From positions 1-64,000 of the forward strand of contig CAVZTR010000008.1 of assembly GCA_963778225.1 (NCBI GenBank): a DNA stretch of 64,000 nt. Reading direction: 5' to 3'. Below the pieces are notes generated by a model. The model had not been told where the DNA came from and searched no databases. It saw only the letters and a list, made by a program, of their open reading frames with translations. Origin of the DNA: JAGVSR01 sp963778225. Its GTDB lineage: Bacteria; Pseudomonadota; Alphaproteobacteria; Rhizobiales; Hyphomicrobiaceae. Below are positions 38,324 through 47,838 of the stretch, in pieces. The translations under genes were made by a program, and so were the position numbers. The first letter of the stretch is position 1; every line of letters starts with the position of its first letter.

Positions 38324-40823
38324 AGGCGGGCGCGCGCTCGTCCGGCTCATCGATCTGTTGCGACCCGGCGGGCCGCGCCGGCAACCGTACCGTGACGCGG
38401 GTGCCAACGCCAGGGTTGCTGTCGAGGGTCACGCGGCCCTTGTGCAACTCGACGATGCTCTTGACGATGGAAAGACCAAGACCGGGCCCGCGGTGCTCGG
38501 ATCCCTGACTGCGGCTCTCAAACCGCTCAAAAACCCGCGCCTGTTGTTCCAGCGGAATACCGACCCCGTTGTCTTCCACCGCAAACAGGATCTCTTTGTC
38601 TTCACGCCAGCATTCGAGCTTCACGACGCCGCCCGGACGCGAAAACCCGATCGCGTTCGACATGAGATTGTAAAGGATCTGCCGCAGGCGCGCTTCGTCC
38701 GCCACGAACGTACCGACACCGTCTTCCACGGCCACATCGATCATCAGGTTCGAGCCCACGGCACGCTCGCGCAACGCCAAAATCGTCGCGTCGATGACGT
38801 CGCGCGCATTGACCTCGCCGAGCCGGAGTTCCAGTGCTCCTGCATCGATGGTGGCCAAATCCAGAATTCCATCGATGATCGACAGCAGCGAAGTGGATGA
38901 CTGCGAGATGTGGTCGAGATACTCGCGCTGCTTGGCGCTGAGCGCCCCCATATGCGGACTGGCGAGCAGTTCGCTGAAGCCGATGATGTTGGTCAACGGC
39001 GTGCGCAATTCGTACGAGACGTGTCCGATGAACCGGTTCTTCAGATTGTCGGCCGCGACCAGCGCTTCATTGCGCTCGCGCAGCGTCCGCTCGAATGCCT
39101 TCGCATCTGTCACGTCGGCAAACGTCAGCAGCATGCCGCCGTCGGGCAGCGGCGTGGCGGCATAATCGACGACGCTGCCGTCCGGGCGCACCATTTGCCC
39201 CTCGAGCTGCGATCGTGCAGCCGTAAACGACGTCACCGCTTTCACGATCTTGGGCCATGTATGACCGTCGTCGAACAGAACTTTTGCGGACGCGACGAAC
39301 TCGTCGATGTGCGGCGTGCTCGCCAGCACGCGCTGTGACATGCGCCAGATCTTTGCGAACGCGCTGTTGAACAGCTTCAGACGTCCGTCGGTGCCGAACA
39401 CGGCAACGCCTTCCTTCAGGCTGTTGAGCGTCTCGCCCTGCACACGCGTCAGCGCCACATAGCGCCGTTCCAGTGCCAAAGCTTCGGTCTTGTCGTCATA
39501 GAAATAGGTGACGCCGCCGTCGGGGCGGCGCTCTGCGGCGACATGCACGACGCGCCCGCTCTTCAAGTGCCACCAGTCCTCGACCTCGGTCAGCTCCATG
39601 TAGCAGGCGAGCAACCGCGACTTCCATTCGCGGTAGTTCGCAACGTCCGGCAGATGCCCATCTTCGCGCAGCCGGTCGAGGATCGCCCCATCCTGCGGCC
39701 CCGATTTCAGCCACGCCTCGTCGAGTTGCCAGAGATTGCGGTAGGCCTCGTTGTGGAATGTGAGGCGCCGGTCGGCACTGAAGATCGCAACAGCCGTCGT
39801 CACACGATCGAGCGTCCTGTCGTAAGCCGCAATCTGCCGGTCGAGCGCCGTCTGCGCCCGCTCCACAGCAGCGACGTCGATGGCGACACCGGCGCTGGCA
39901 TCCGCCAGCGGGATCACCACCACCTGATGCGGCTTCTGATCACCGCCGACGATCAGGCTGAGCCGCTCGTCATAGGGCTTGCCCGTCTTGTGCTTGCGCT
40001 CGATGGTCCGCCGCTGCCGGGATTCCAGCAACTCGATCTGCGACGCGATCACCTCCGCCTCGCTCTCGGCTTCCACCGCCGTCACGTAGGCCTTGTTGAC
40101 CCACGTGAGACGCCCGTTGCCATCCCGCAGCCAGGCAGGGCTCGGCAGCGCGTTGAGCAGCGCACGGCTCGATCGCACATCGCGCGCGATCTTCTTCTGG
40201 TGGTCGAGGATCAAACCAAGGTCACGCTTGTACCCCGCCACATCCCGCATGCGCAGAATAGCCCGGCTGCCTGCAGCGCGCCCGTCCGCTTCCAGATGAC
40301 CGCCTGCCGCTGTGCGCAGGATCATGTTGAAGGCCCGGCCCTCGGCGAACAGCGCATCCAGCGCCGACTTCAGGTCCGTCGCCGACTTCTGCTCGAGCCA
40401 CATGCCAAACCGGAGCAACTCCTGGTGGCTGGCGGGCAGTCCGGGAATGCCGGTCAGCGACTGCGCGACGATTTCGAGCCCGCGACCCTGCTCCCAGTGC
40501 ACCAGCACCTGCGGTTCGGCTTTGATCAGCGCTTCCGAAGACGCCAGCCGGCGCCGCAGTTCATGAACCTCGTTGTTGCGCTGCGCGGCCGTCCGCCGCG
40601 ACGCTGCATAGGCCGAGAGAATGGTGGCCACGGCTGCGAAGATGGCCGCCGCCGCCAGCGCGATAAGGATGAGTGCATTGAGACCGGCCGTGTCGGCTGA
40701 GGTGGTGGCCCGCTCGTCGTTGACGTTGATCGCCAGCACCAGCACGCACGCCACGCTGGCGACGAGGAGCATGGCGAGTTCCAGCCGCGGATTTCCGATC
40801 TTGGCGCGGTAGTTGTGACGCAT
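38298..40823 (-). CDS. Membrane-bound PAS-domain sensor histidine kinase
   Basis: 841 residues from the ATG at 40823 (an in-frame start at 40934 would add 37 residues). Two transmembrane segments near residues 14-32 and 47-67 are followed by several PAS-like domains (SPAWLRDGNGRLTWVNKAYV, FSADRRLTFHNEAYRNLWQLD, FGTDGRLKLFNSAFAKIW). The HisKA domain has its phosphorylated His in GHVSYELRTPL, about 240 residues before the end. The ATPase domain carries NLMSNAIGFS, DNGVGIP and GPGLGLSIVKS. No response regulator is adjacent. It is conserved next to tsaE/addAB in many Hyphomicrobiales; its signal is unknown. Confidence 0.9.
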   Translation of the reverse strand: MRHNYRAKIGNPRLELAMLLVASVACVLVLAINVNDERATTSADTAGLNALILIALAAAAIFAAVATILSAYAASRRTAAQRNNEVHELRRRLASSEALIKAEPQVLVHWEQGRGLEIVAQSLTGIPGLPASHQELLRFGMWLEQKSATDLKSALDALFAEGRAFNMILRTAAGGHLEADGRAAGSRAILRMRDVAGYKRDLGLILDHQKKIARDVRSSRALLNALPSPAWLRDGNGRLTWVNKAYVTAVEAESEAEVIASQIELLESRQRRTIERKHKTGKPYDERLSLIVGGDQKPHQVVVIPLADASAGVAIDVAAVERAQTALDRQIAAYDRTLDRVTTAVAIFSADRRLTFHNEAYRNLWQLDEAWLKSGPQDGAILDRLREDGHLPDVANYREWKSRLLACYMELTEVEDWWHLKSGRVVHVAAERRPDGGVTYFYDDKTEALALERRYVALTRVQGETLNSLKEGVAVFGTDGRLKLFNSAFAKIWRMSQRVLASTPHIDEFVASAKVLFDDGHTWPKIVKAVTSFTAARSQLEGQMVRPDGSVVDYAATPLPDGGMLLTFADVTDAKAFERTLRERNEALVAADNLKNRFIGHVSYELRTPLTNIIGFSELLASPHMGALSAKQREYLDHISQSSTSLLSIIDGILDLATIDAGALELRLGEVNARDVIDATILALRERAVGSNLMIDVAVEDGVGTFVADEARLRQILYNLMSNAIGFSRPGGVVKLECWREDKEILFAVEDNGVGIPLEQQARVFERFESRSQGSEHRGPGLGLSIVKSIVELHKGRVTLDSNPGVGTRVTVRLPARPAGSQQIDEPDERAPAYAEQLDAS

Positions 40824-41020
40824 GGGGTCGGTGGGCCCGCCGGTCGCTTTTGTTGAACGGAAAAGTCGCGCCTGGAGGCGGCTGCAACTCTCGGTAAATT
40901 CAGGGAAAAACGATCGGCAGCCGAATCGGTACATGGCCCTGCGAATCGCTTCGACGATTATGCGGACCTAAACAGCGGCTGACCAGTGCAGCCGCCCCAC
41001 AGCGATCTTCCATCGCAATG

Positions 41021-41050
41021 AAAACGGCGCCACCCCGAGGGGCAGCGCCG
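41021..41050 (-). terminator. Terminator after ahcY
   Basis: Read leftward, a GC-rich stem (CGGCGC with GCGCCG outside, an inner CCC/GGG) is followed by TTTTCATT. It lies about 30 nt after the ahcY stop. Confidence 0.75.
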
Positions 41051-41082
41051 CTTCAAAACACGTCAAACGTCAGGTGCCGAAC

Positions 41083-42495
41083 TTAGTACCGGTAATGTTC
41101 GGGCTTGAACGGGCCCTGCTCCGGCACACCGATGTAGTCGGCCTGATCCTTGGACATCTTGGTCAGCTTCACGCCCAGCTTGGCCAGGTGCAGCGCGGCG
41201 ACCTTCTCGTCCAGGAGCTTCGGCAACGTGTACACCTGCTTCTCGTACTTGCCGTCGTCGCGATGCTGCCACAGCTCGATCTGCGCCAGCGTCTGGTTGG
41301 AGAACGACGACGACATCACGAACGAAGGATGCCCCATCGCGTTGCCGAGGTTCACGAGACGGCCTTCCGACAGCAGGATGATGCGATTGCCCTTCGGGAA
41401 TTCGATCTCATCCACCTGCGGCTTGATGTTGGTCCACTTGAAGTTCTTCAGACCCGCCACCTGGATCTCGTTATCGAAGTGCCCGATGTTGCAGACGATG
41501 GCGCGATCCTTCATCTGCCGCATGTGCTCAATCGTGATGATGTCGCGGTTGCCCGTCGCCGTCACGAAGATGTCAGCACGCGGCAGCGCATCCTCGATCG
41601 TGGCGACTTCGTAGCCTTCCATCGCGGCCTGCAGCGCGCAGATCGGGTCAACCTCAGAAACGATCACGCGAGCGCCGGCCTGACGCAGCGATGCAGCCGA
41701 TCCCTTGCCCACGTCGCCGAAACCAGCGACGAATGCGACCTTTCCAGCCATCATCACGTCGGTGCCGCGGCGCAGCGCGTCGACGAGCGATTCACGGCAG
41801 CCATAGAGGTTGTCGAACTTCGACTTGGTCACCGAGTCGTTCACGTTGATCGCGGGGAACAGCAGCTTGCCGGCTTCCGCGAGCTTGTAGAGACGGTGCA
41901 CGCCGGTCGTCGTCTCTTCCGAAACGCCCCTGATGTTCTTCGCCACGTCTGCGAACCAGCCCTTCGGCTTTTCTTTCAAAAGGCGCTTGATGAGGGCGAA
42001 GAAGATCTCCTCTTCTTCCGACTCAGGCTTGTCGAGAAATGCCGTGTCGCCGTTCTCGGCGCGCAGACCGTGGTGGACGAGCATGGTCGCATCGCCGCCG
42101 TCGTCGAGGATCATGTTCGGCGTGCCGCCGCCATGCCAGTCGAACAGCTTCGCCGTGTAATCCCAGTATTCGACCAGCGTCTCGCCTTTGTAGGCAAACA
42201 CCGGGATGCCCGCGGCGGCGATGGCAGCCGCGGCGTGATCCTGCGTCGAGAAAATGTTGCACGACACCCAGCGGACGTCGGCCCCGAGCGCTTTCAGCGT
42301 CTCGATGAGCACGGCGGTCTGAATGGTCATGTGCAGGGAGCCAGCAATCCGCGCGCCCTTGAGGGGCTGCTTGGGACCATATTCTTCCCGGATCGCCATC
42401 AAGCCCGGCATTTCCGTCTCGGCCAGTTCGATTTCCTTCCGGCCGAACGGCGCGAGGCTCATATCCTTGACGATGTAATCCGGCATAACGGTCAT
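41083..42495 (-). CDS. ahcY: Adenosylhomocysteinase (S-adenosyl-L-homocysteine hydrolase)
   Basis: Splits S-adenosylhomocysteine to adenosine and homocysteine, relieving product inhibition of methyltransferases; important in methylotrophs and other methyl-transfer-heavy cells. 470 residues, the long bacterial form with the insertion around residues 180-220. Key text: GSLHMTIQTAVLIETL, WVSCNIFSTQDHAAA, the NAD-binding AGFGDVGKGSAASL and the C-terminal PFKPEHYRY with conserved Lys and Tyr. Starts at ATG 42495; no strong alternative. It has a folded leader just upstream (42515-42559). Confidence 0.97.
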   Translation of the reverse strand: MTVMPDYIVKDMSLAPFGRKEIELAETEMPGLMAIREEYGPKQPLKGARIAGSLHMTIQTAVLIETLKALGADVRWVSCNIFSTQDHAAAAIAAAGIPVFAYKGETLVEYWDYTAKLFDWHGGGTPNMILDDGGDATMLVHHGLRAENGDTAFLDKPESEEEEIFFALIKRLLKEKPKGWFADVAKNIRGVSEETTTGVHRLYKLAEAGKLLFPAINVNDSVTKSKFDNLYGCRESLVDALRRGTDVMMAGKVAFVAGFGDVGKGSAASLRQAGARVIVSEVDPICALQAAMEGYEVATIEDALPRADIFVTATGNRDIITIEHMRQMKDRAIVCNIGHFDNEIQVAGLKNFKWTNIKPQVDEIEFPKGNRIILLSEGRLVNLGNAMGHPSFVMSSSFSNQTLAQIELWQHRDDGKYEKQVYTLPKLLDEKVAALHLAKLGVKLTKMSKDQADYIGVPEQGPFKPEHYRY

Positions 42496-42514
42496 TCAGG
42501 GCTCCTGATCGATA

Positions 42515-42559
42515 ATGGGTAGCTAGGCAACTTACGGGACGTCGCGCCGACGTACCCAT
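42515..42559 (-). promoter_or_regulatory. Structured leader upstream of ahcY
   Basis: In the transcript, ATGGGTA pairs with TACCCAT (7 bp) and encloses a tight hairpin, CGTCG-GCG-CGACG, that stacks directly on one arm. The element ends 19 nt before the ahcY ATG, so it could affect ribosome access. It does not match the SAH, SAM-II or SAM/SAH riboswitch consensus as I know them. Function unknown. Confidence 0.4.
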
Positions 42560-42681
42560 TTCGGCACCCCTATACCCCGGCCCCCGCCCCCAGGCAACAA
42601 CATATAAACAAGTCTTTATGTCCCAGCTGAGCGCGTCGGAGCAATGGGGCAGGGCCGGAGCGGGTACGGACCTGCGGTCGG

Positions 42682-42987
42682 CTAGCCCTCTTCCGCCAGT
42701 TCCTCGCCAAAGCCCATCTCGACCAGTGCCACGAGGGCTTCCAGGGCCTCCGGACCCTCGGGCCCCGAGCAGCGGATATGCAACTGCGAACCAGGGCCCG
42801 CCGCCAGCATCATGAGCCCCATGATCGACGACCCACCCACCGATTGCCCGTCCCGCGTCACCGTCACCAGGGCATTGAAGCTCTCGGCCATCTTCACGAA
42901 CTTGGCCGACGCCCGCGCATGCAGCCCCTTGCGGTTCACGACCGTGACGAGGGCTTCGGGTTGCGGACTATTCTGGATTTCGGGCAT
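42682..42987 (-). CDS. HPr phosphocarrier protein of the regulatory PTS
   Basis: 101 residues from ATG 42987. The phosphorylated His23 is in RKGLHARASAK and the HprK target Ser54 in GSSIMGLMML. The upstream TTG at 43008 overlaps the EIIA stop and is less likely. In Alphaproteobacteria HPr relays phosphate to EIIA-type proteins and works as a regulator rather than in sugar uptake. It follows the EIIA gene and belongs to the leftward chvI-chvG-hprK-EIIA-HPr cluster. Confidence 0.94.
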   Translation of the reverse strand: MPEIQNSPQPEALVTVVNRKGLHARASAKFVKMAESFNALVTVTRDGQSVGGSSIMGLMMLAAGPGSQLHIRCSGPEGPEALEALVALVEMGFGEELAEEG

Positions 42988-43004
42988 CGCGCGCCGCTCG
43001 CTAC

Positions 43005-43409
43005 TCAACTTTCGCCGGACAATTCCTGGCTTGCGACCTTGATGTATTTGCGGCCCGCATCCCGCGCCCGCGCCACGGCTTCCGCCATCGGCAATTCCCG
43101 CCGCAGGGAGGCAAGTTTCACGAGAATCGGCAGGTTGATGCCAGCAATCACTTCTACCGACGCTTCATCCATCACAGAAATGGCGAGGTTTGATGGCGTG
43201 CCACCGAACATGTCGGTCAGCACGATCACACCCTCTCCCGTATCGGCGCGCTTCACCGCGTCGAGGATATCGCCCCGGCGCTGGGCCATATCATCCTCGG
43301 GACCGATCGCCACCGTTTCCAGTTGGCTTTGCGGTCCGACGATGTGTTCGAGGGCGGCACGGAACTCGGTCGCGAGACCTCCGTGCGTGACGATGACTAG
43401 TCCGATCAT
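43005..43409 (-). CDS. PTS system mannose-type EIIA component
   Basis: 134 residues; EIIA-Man fold with the phosphorylated His9 in VIVTHGGLATEF and the conserved LTDMFGGTPSNLA loop. No EIIB/C/D sugar-permease genes are near, so a signalling role is probable: it accepts phosphate from HPr. It is encoded between hprK and the HPr gene; in rhizobia the orthologue takes part in control of carbon and stress responses, with HprK/HPr. Confidence 0.93.
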   Translation of the reverse strand: MIGLVIVTHGGLATEFRAALEHIVGPQSQLETVAIGPEDDMAQRRGDILDAVKRADTGEGVIVLTDMFGGTPSNLAISVMDEASVEVIAGINLPILVKLASLRRELPMAEAVARARDAGRKYIKVASQELSGES

Positions 43410-43540
43410 CCGGTCTTCCTTGACCCACGGGGCCGATAAGGCGGGGCATTGATGCCTCGGTACCCATCGCGGCGCGCAGACTTACAACTGTTCGGTGCCT
43501 TGCAAAAGCCCCTCCAGACAAAGGTCTTGCGGACTTATAC

Positions 43541-44017
43541 TTAAGCCCCGTGCCCGCGCCACGGCTCGCGCATGAGGGCCAGAGCCAGCTTCAGAGGCGC
43601 GGATACTTCAAAAGGCGCCAGCCGCAGCACCGGGAGGCTCACTCCAAGCAGGACGTCCGTCGGCCAGGGATCGGGCAGCCGTTCCACTTGGTGCGGGCCA
43701 ACCAGGTCCACCAGCAGCGACAAGCGGGCTTCCGAGCGATGCGGGACCGTCACGATCCCCAATCCGCGAACCTCGATCAGCCCCTGCAGTCGATCGGGCG
43801 GCAAGACCGTCAGCCCATCCTCCGTTGCCCGGATAACGACCTGATCGTCGGCAACGAGCTCAAACGATGCCTCCACAAGAGAACTTGCCGGAGCGGCCAA
43901 CGCTCTCAGCGCAAGATCGGACTTGCCGCTGCCCGAGGCCCCACGCAGCAGCGCCGCCCGCCCCCCGAGTGCGATGGCCGTACCATGCACCACGATCTCA
44001 GTAGCGGCGGCTGCCAC
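43541..44017 (-). CDS. hprK: HPr kinase/phosphorylase (short alphaproteobacterial form)
   Basis: 158 residues, lacking the N-terminal domain of Firmicute HprK, as is usual in Alphaproteobacteria. P-loop GASGSGKSD at residues 26-34; LVDLVGPHQVERLPDPW follows, near the HPrK/P signature position. It phosphorylates HPr on Ser54. GTG at 44017 is the start because GGAGG lies 5 nt upstream; it overlaps the chvG end by 20 nt, implying coupled translation. Confidence 0.92.
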   Translation of the reverse strand: MAAAATEIVVHGTAIALGGRAALLRGASGSGKSDLALRALAAPASSLVEASFELVADDQVVIRATEDGLTVLPPDRLQGLIEVRGLGIVTVPHRSEARLSLLVDLVGPHQVERLPDPWPTDVLLGVSLPVLRLAPFEVSAPLKLALALMREPWRGHGA

Positions 44018-45815
44018 CTGAGCCTCCGCGTGAGGTCGTGACCAGACGCGGCAGCCGGACGGTGAACCGCGCACCGACGGGGCGGCTGTCCGGCGCCGAC
44101 CCGGCCGCCCGCCGGTTCTCAGCCCAGATCTCTCCCCCATGCGCGATCATGATCTCGCGCGAAATCGAAAGCCCCAGTCCCGAATTCTTGCCGCGCAGCG
44201 CCTCCGACTGCGGCCGGTCCGTATAGAACCGGTCGAAGATGATGGCGAGACGATCCTCCGGAATGCCGGGCCCCTCGTCGTCGATCACGATGTCCACATG
44301 CTGCGGCGTCTGCTTCACGGTGATCACCACCACGCCGTCCGCAGGCGAAAACGACACCGCGTTGTCCACCAGATTCGTAATGACTTGCCCCATCCGCCCT
44401 TCGTGGCCGGTCACTTTCAGCGACTGCCGATCGACACCTTGGTCGAGCACCACCCGCACGCTGCGGCCATCCTCTGAGAGAATATCGCGGAATATCTTGG
44501 CGACGTTGTCCACCACATCGGTAACGAGCGTCGGCACCATCGCCTGCCGCGCCAATTCCGCATCGAGCCGCGAGGCATTGGAGACATCGGTGATGAGGCG
44601 GTTGAGCCGCTTCAGTTCATTTTGAATTTGACGAACCAATTCGTCCCGCTGTTCCGGCGTCTTCGCATAAACAAGGCTCTCCGCCGTGGACCGCGCCGCC
44701 GTCAGTGGATTTTTGAGTTCGTGCGCCACGTCGGCTGCAAAACTCTCGCTCGATTCGATCCGCCGGTAGAGCGCCGCCGTCATCGACCGGAATGCGCGAG
44801 ACAGCTGACCGACCTCATCATTGCGTTCCGCAAAGTCCGGCAGATGCGCGCGAGCATTGATGTTGCGGCTCACCTCTTCGGCCGCTTCCGAAAGCCGGCG
44901 GATCGGTTCGGCCACCGTCCGCGCGAGCAACAGCGACGAGACCAGTGTTGCCACCAGCGCGATCACGGCAAGCAGTGCAATGCGCCAACGCTCCTGGCTC
45001 AGCGACTTCTCGATATCGCCCGGCCGCGTCGAAAGCAGCAGCGCCCCGAGCACTGCATTCGCACGCCGGATCGGCACCGCCATCGAAACGATTTGCTCTC
45101 CGTCCTTGTCGAGGAGAAGAAGCGGCGTCGCAGTTCCGTCGAGCGCCGCGCGCACTTCCGGATACGCTGTGCCCTTCGCGTTGCCGATCTCCTTGTACAC
45201 AGGCAGGTGCTTGTCGATCAGCACCGACGTCAGCCGTGTCCAGAAATTCTTCGGCTTGACGACCGGCTCCTGATCCGCCGCCGGACGCGTCAGCTGACCT
45301 TTGGTCAAGAGGGTCGCCGTATCGACGATCAGTGTTCCGTCACGGCCATAGATACGCGCCCGATTCTTCGTATGCTGGATCAGCCGCCGCAAAATCGGCG
45401 TCGCACGCTCAGGCCGGATCGACAGCTGCAGCGAAGAAAATCCATCGTCACGGTAAGGCACGCGCGATTTGTCCGGCCGGTTGGCCTGTTCGAGATTGAT
45501 CTCGATGTTGCCCTGCTCGATGCGCGCGTCGCTTGCGATCGCCGCTGCAATGAGCTCGCCCTGCGTTCGCAGCGACTCCTTCTTCGCCTCCACGAGCCAG
45601 GTTTGATAATGGCTGAGATAGTAGATCCCGCCGATCATGACGAGCAAACCGACCATGTTCGCGATCAAGATACGGCGGGTCAGGCTTGCCGATGCGGAAC
45701 GGAAGGGACGGCCACGCCGGACGCGACGCAACAAGCGGGCGCCGCGCCGGCCGAGCCCGCGCAGCGGATCCGTCAGCACGTTGGTCGCTGGAACTCCCTG
45801 CGTATCGAGCGCCAC
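43998..45815 (-). CDS. chvG: Sensor histidine kinase ChvG (ExoS-like)
   Basis: Inner-membrane sensor of envelope and acid stress that phosphorylates ChvI. 605 residues. Transmembrane segments at about 50-68 and 279-299 bracket a large periplasmic domain, followed by HAMP (TVAEPIRRLSEAAEEV). Phosphorylated His365 is in FAADVAHELKNPL; the ATPase part has NLVDNAVSFS, DDEGPGIP and NSGLGLSISREI. The gene order chvI-chvG-hprK is conserved in Hyphomicrobiales. A minus-strand terminator lies between chvI and chvG, so chvG may have partial read-through expression or its own promoter. Confidence 0.94.
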   Translation of the reverse strand: MALDTQGVPATNVLTDPLRGLGRRGARLLRRVRRGRPFRSASASLTRRILIANMVGLLVMIGGIYYLSHYQTWLVEAKKESLRTQGELIAAAIASDARIEQGNIEINLEQANRPDKSRVPYRDDGFSSLQLSIRPERATPILRRLIQHTKNRARIYGRDGTLIVDTATLLTKGQLTRPAADQEPVVKPKNFWTRLTSVLIDKHLPVYKEIGNAKGTAYPEVRAALDGTATPLLLLDKDGEQIVSMAVPIRRANAVLGALLLSTRPGDIEKSLSQERWRIALLAVIALVATLVSSLLLARTVAEPIRRLSEAAEEVSRNINARAHLPDFAERNDEVGQLSRAFRSMTAALYRRIESSESFAADVAHELKNPLTAARSTAESLVYAKTPEQRDELVRQIQNELKRLNRLITDVSNASRLDAELARQAMVPTLVTDVVDNVAKIFRDILSEDGRSVRVVLDQGVDRQSLKVTGHEGRMGQVITNLVDNAVSFSPADGVVVITVKQTPQHVDIVIDDEGPGIPEDRLAIIFDRFYTDRPQSEALRGKNSGLGLSISREIMIAHGGEIWAENRRAAGSAPDSRPVGARFTVRLPRLVTTSRGGSGGSRRY

Positions 45816-45854
45816 TTAGCCTCTCCGCTTGGGCCCTGTTGCAATCACGAGCAA

Positions 45855-45892
45855 AAAACGAACGGGGCCGCCTTCGTCGTCAAGGCAGCCCC
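45855..45892 (-). terminator. Attenuator-like terminator between chvI and chvG
   Basis: Leftward, a stem GGGGC/GCCCC with a further GCCTT/AAGGC pair after one mismatch is followed, after a few bases, by TTTTTT. It lies about 26 nt after the chvI stop and 40 nt before the chvG start, and would set a lower chvG/hprK dose than chvI. Confidence 0.7.
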
Positions 45893-45917
45893 GGCGAACT
45901 CCTGTTCTTCGTGCCGA

Positions 45918-46625
45918 TCAGGCTTCCTTGAACCGGTAGCCGACGCCGTACAGCGTCTCGATCACGTCGAAATCGTCGTCGACTTGCTTGAACTTCTTGC
46001 GCAAGCGTTTGATGTGGCTGTCGATGGTGCGATCGTCAACATAAACCTGATCGTCGTACGCCGCGTCCATGAGGGCATCGCGCGTCTTAACCACGCCGGG
46101 CCGGTGTGCCAGCGCCTGCAGGATCAGGAATTCCGTCACGGTCAGCGTGACCGGCTTGTTGTCCCAGTGGCAGGTGTGTCGTTCCGGATCGAGCTTCAGC
46201 TTGCCGCGTTCCAGCGTATGCGAAACAGTCGGCGTCGGCGCGCTTCCGTCCTTGGGAGCAAAGCGGCGCAGGATGGCCCGCACGCGCTCGATGATGAGCC
46301 GCTGGGAGAATGGCTTAGTGATGTAGTCGTCCGCACCCATCTTGAGGCCGAAGAGCTGGTCGATTTCCTCGTCCTTGGACGTGAGGAAGATCACCGGCAT
46401 GTCCGACTGCTGGCGCACGCGCCGCAACAGCTCCATGCCGTCCATGCGTGGCATCTTGATATCGAAGATCCCGAGATCCGCCGGATCCTCGGTCAGCGCT
46501 TCGAGGGCCGCGGCGCCGTCGTTATAGGTCCGCACCTTGTAGCCTTCGGCTTCGAGCGCCATTCCGAGTGAGGTCAGGATGTTGCGCTCGTCATCGACCA
46601 ACGCGATGGTGGTCTTTTCCTTCAT
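45918..46625 (-). CDS. chvI: Response regulator ChvI (OmpR/PhoB type)
   Basis: 235 residues. The receiver domain has phospho-acceptor Asp55 in LGIFDIKMPRMDG and the acidic pair DDE near residue 11; Lys in YITKPFSQ. The C-terminal winged helix (LTVTEFLILQALAHRPGVV, DDRTIDSHIKRLRKKF) binds DNA. It is the partner of ChvG and controls envelope, motility and polysaccharide genes in rhizobia. A 200-nt gap separates it from the divergent HugZ-like gene. Confidence 0.96.
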   Translation of the reverse strand: MKEKTTIALVDDERNILTSLGMALEAEGYKVRTYNDGAAALEALTEDPADLGIFDIKMPRMDGMELLRRVRQQSDMPVIFLTSKDEEIDQLFGLKMGADDYITKPFSQRLIIERVRAILRRFAPKDGSAPTPTVSHTLERGKLKLDPERHTCHWDNKPVTLTVTEFLILQALAHRPGVVKTRDALMDAAYDDQVYVDDRTIDSHIKRLRKKFKQVDDDFDVIETLYGVGYRFKEA

Positions 46626-46825
46626 GGTCCCTATATCCTCTTGGGCGCCTTCTTGTGCTCACAGCGCACTATGGCCCCAACTGGAGTCGAATTGTGGCAA
46701 AGCCCTCGGGAGGCGCGTTGTCCAGTTCAACCATTGTGGCGGGACCGTTATCTGATTGTTGGGCTGAACCGTAGCTGAACGAAGACGGAAGAGCAAAGCC
46801 GACGGGCCGCGGTAATCGGGACAAA

Positions 46826-47587
46826 ATGACAGATCTCTCAGATAAATCAGGGCTGAACGCATCTCCGGCAGCGGCCGTCAAAAACCTGATCCGGCGGTCG
46901 TTGAAGGCCTCTCTCGCGACGCTCGACCGCCAAAACAGCGGCCCTTACGCCTCGCTCGTGACGCTGGCCACTGCCGCTGACGGCGCCCCGCTAATGCTCA
47001 TTTCACGCCTCGCCATCCACACCCAGAACATATTGGCCGATCCCCGCGCCGGCCTTTTGATCGACGGGACCAGCGCCGAGGGAGATCCGCTTGCAGGTGG
47101 CCGCGTCAGCCTCATGGGCCGCGTGGCGGTGACGGAGCACGCCAGTGAAAAGCGTCGCTTCCTCGCCCGTCACCCGGAAGCAGAAATGTATGCCGCCTTC
47201 ACCGATTTCGCGTTCTACCGATTCGAGATCGAGCGCGCGCACTATGTCGGCGGCTTCGGCCGCATCGTTGACCTGAAGCCGGCCGATATTCTGATCGACA
47301 TCAGTTCCGCGTCCGCTCTCATCGATTCGGAGCCGGATATCCTCGCGCACATGAATGAGGATCACACGGACGCCCTCGCGCTTTACGCGGCTTGGTCAAC
47401 CGGTGAGCACCAGGAGCCCGCTGCCTGGAAAATGACCGGCATCGATCCGGAAGGCCTTGACATTGTAGGCCCTGCCGGCCCGCTGAGGATCAATTTCCCA
47501 GCCCCGATCGCCACGCCCGGAGATGCGCGCAAAGCCCTGGCCGCACTGGCTGCCACAGCACGCACAACATATTCACCTCGCGCGTGA
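46826..47587 (+). CDS. HugZ-like pyridoxamine-5'-phosphate-oxidase-fold protein with DUF2470
   Basis: 253 residues. The N-terminal split-barrel (PYASLVTLATAADGAPLMLIS) is followed by the FYRFEIERAHYVGGFGRIV segment characteristic of HugZ-like proteins. The C-terminal DUF2470 domain has HMNEDHTDALALYA. HugZ members bind haem and degrade it in iron acquisition; members without that activity also exist, and haem binding is not shown by this sequence. Starts at ATG 46826. It sits between chvI and pckA, a place where those two are often adjacent. Confidence 0.85.
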   Translation: MTDLSDKSGLNASPAAAVKNLIRRSLKASLATLDRQNSGPYASLVTLATAADGAPLMLISRLAIHTQNILADPRAGLLIDGTSAEGDPLAGGRVSLMGRVAVTEHASEKRRFLARHPEAEMYAAFTDFAFYRFEIERAHYVGGFGRIVDLKPADILIDISSASALIDSEPDILAHMNEDHTDALALYAAWSTGEHQEPAAWKMTGIDPEGLDIVGPAGPLRINFPAPIATPGDARKALAALAATARTTYSPRA

Positions 47588-47838
47588 CATTTGGTTTTTC
47601 TATTGCCCGATAGGACTATACTTTCGAACGGGTTGAGTTCGGATCCCGGCAGGCCTAACCAAGCCTCCCCGATTAAGGAACTCATCCGTGCATCCTCGCT
47701 TAGATGGGGCGGCACCATAAGCGTCCGGCAGTGAACGACCGGACGAAGACTGGTCCCTGGGAATGCGTCCGTTTCCTTCCACTGCCCGCGCCCAGACGGA
47801 CGCGCGGCTCAATTTCAAAGATGTGAGCCCGGTTGCCG

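Noticed and set aside
42500..42610. Possible SAH or SAM-II riboswitch before ahcY
   Set aside because: A fold exists, but I cannot match the conserved core of any published class, so it is reported only as an unclassified leader.
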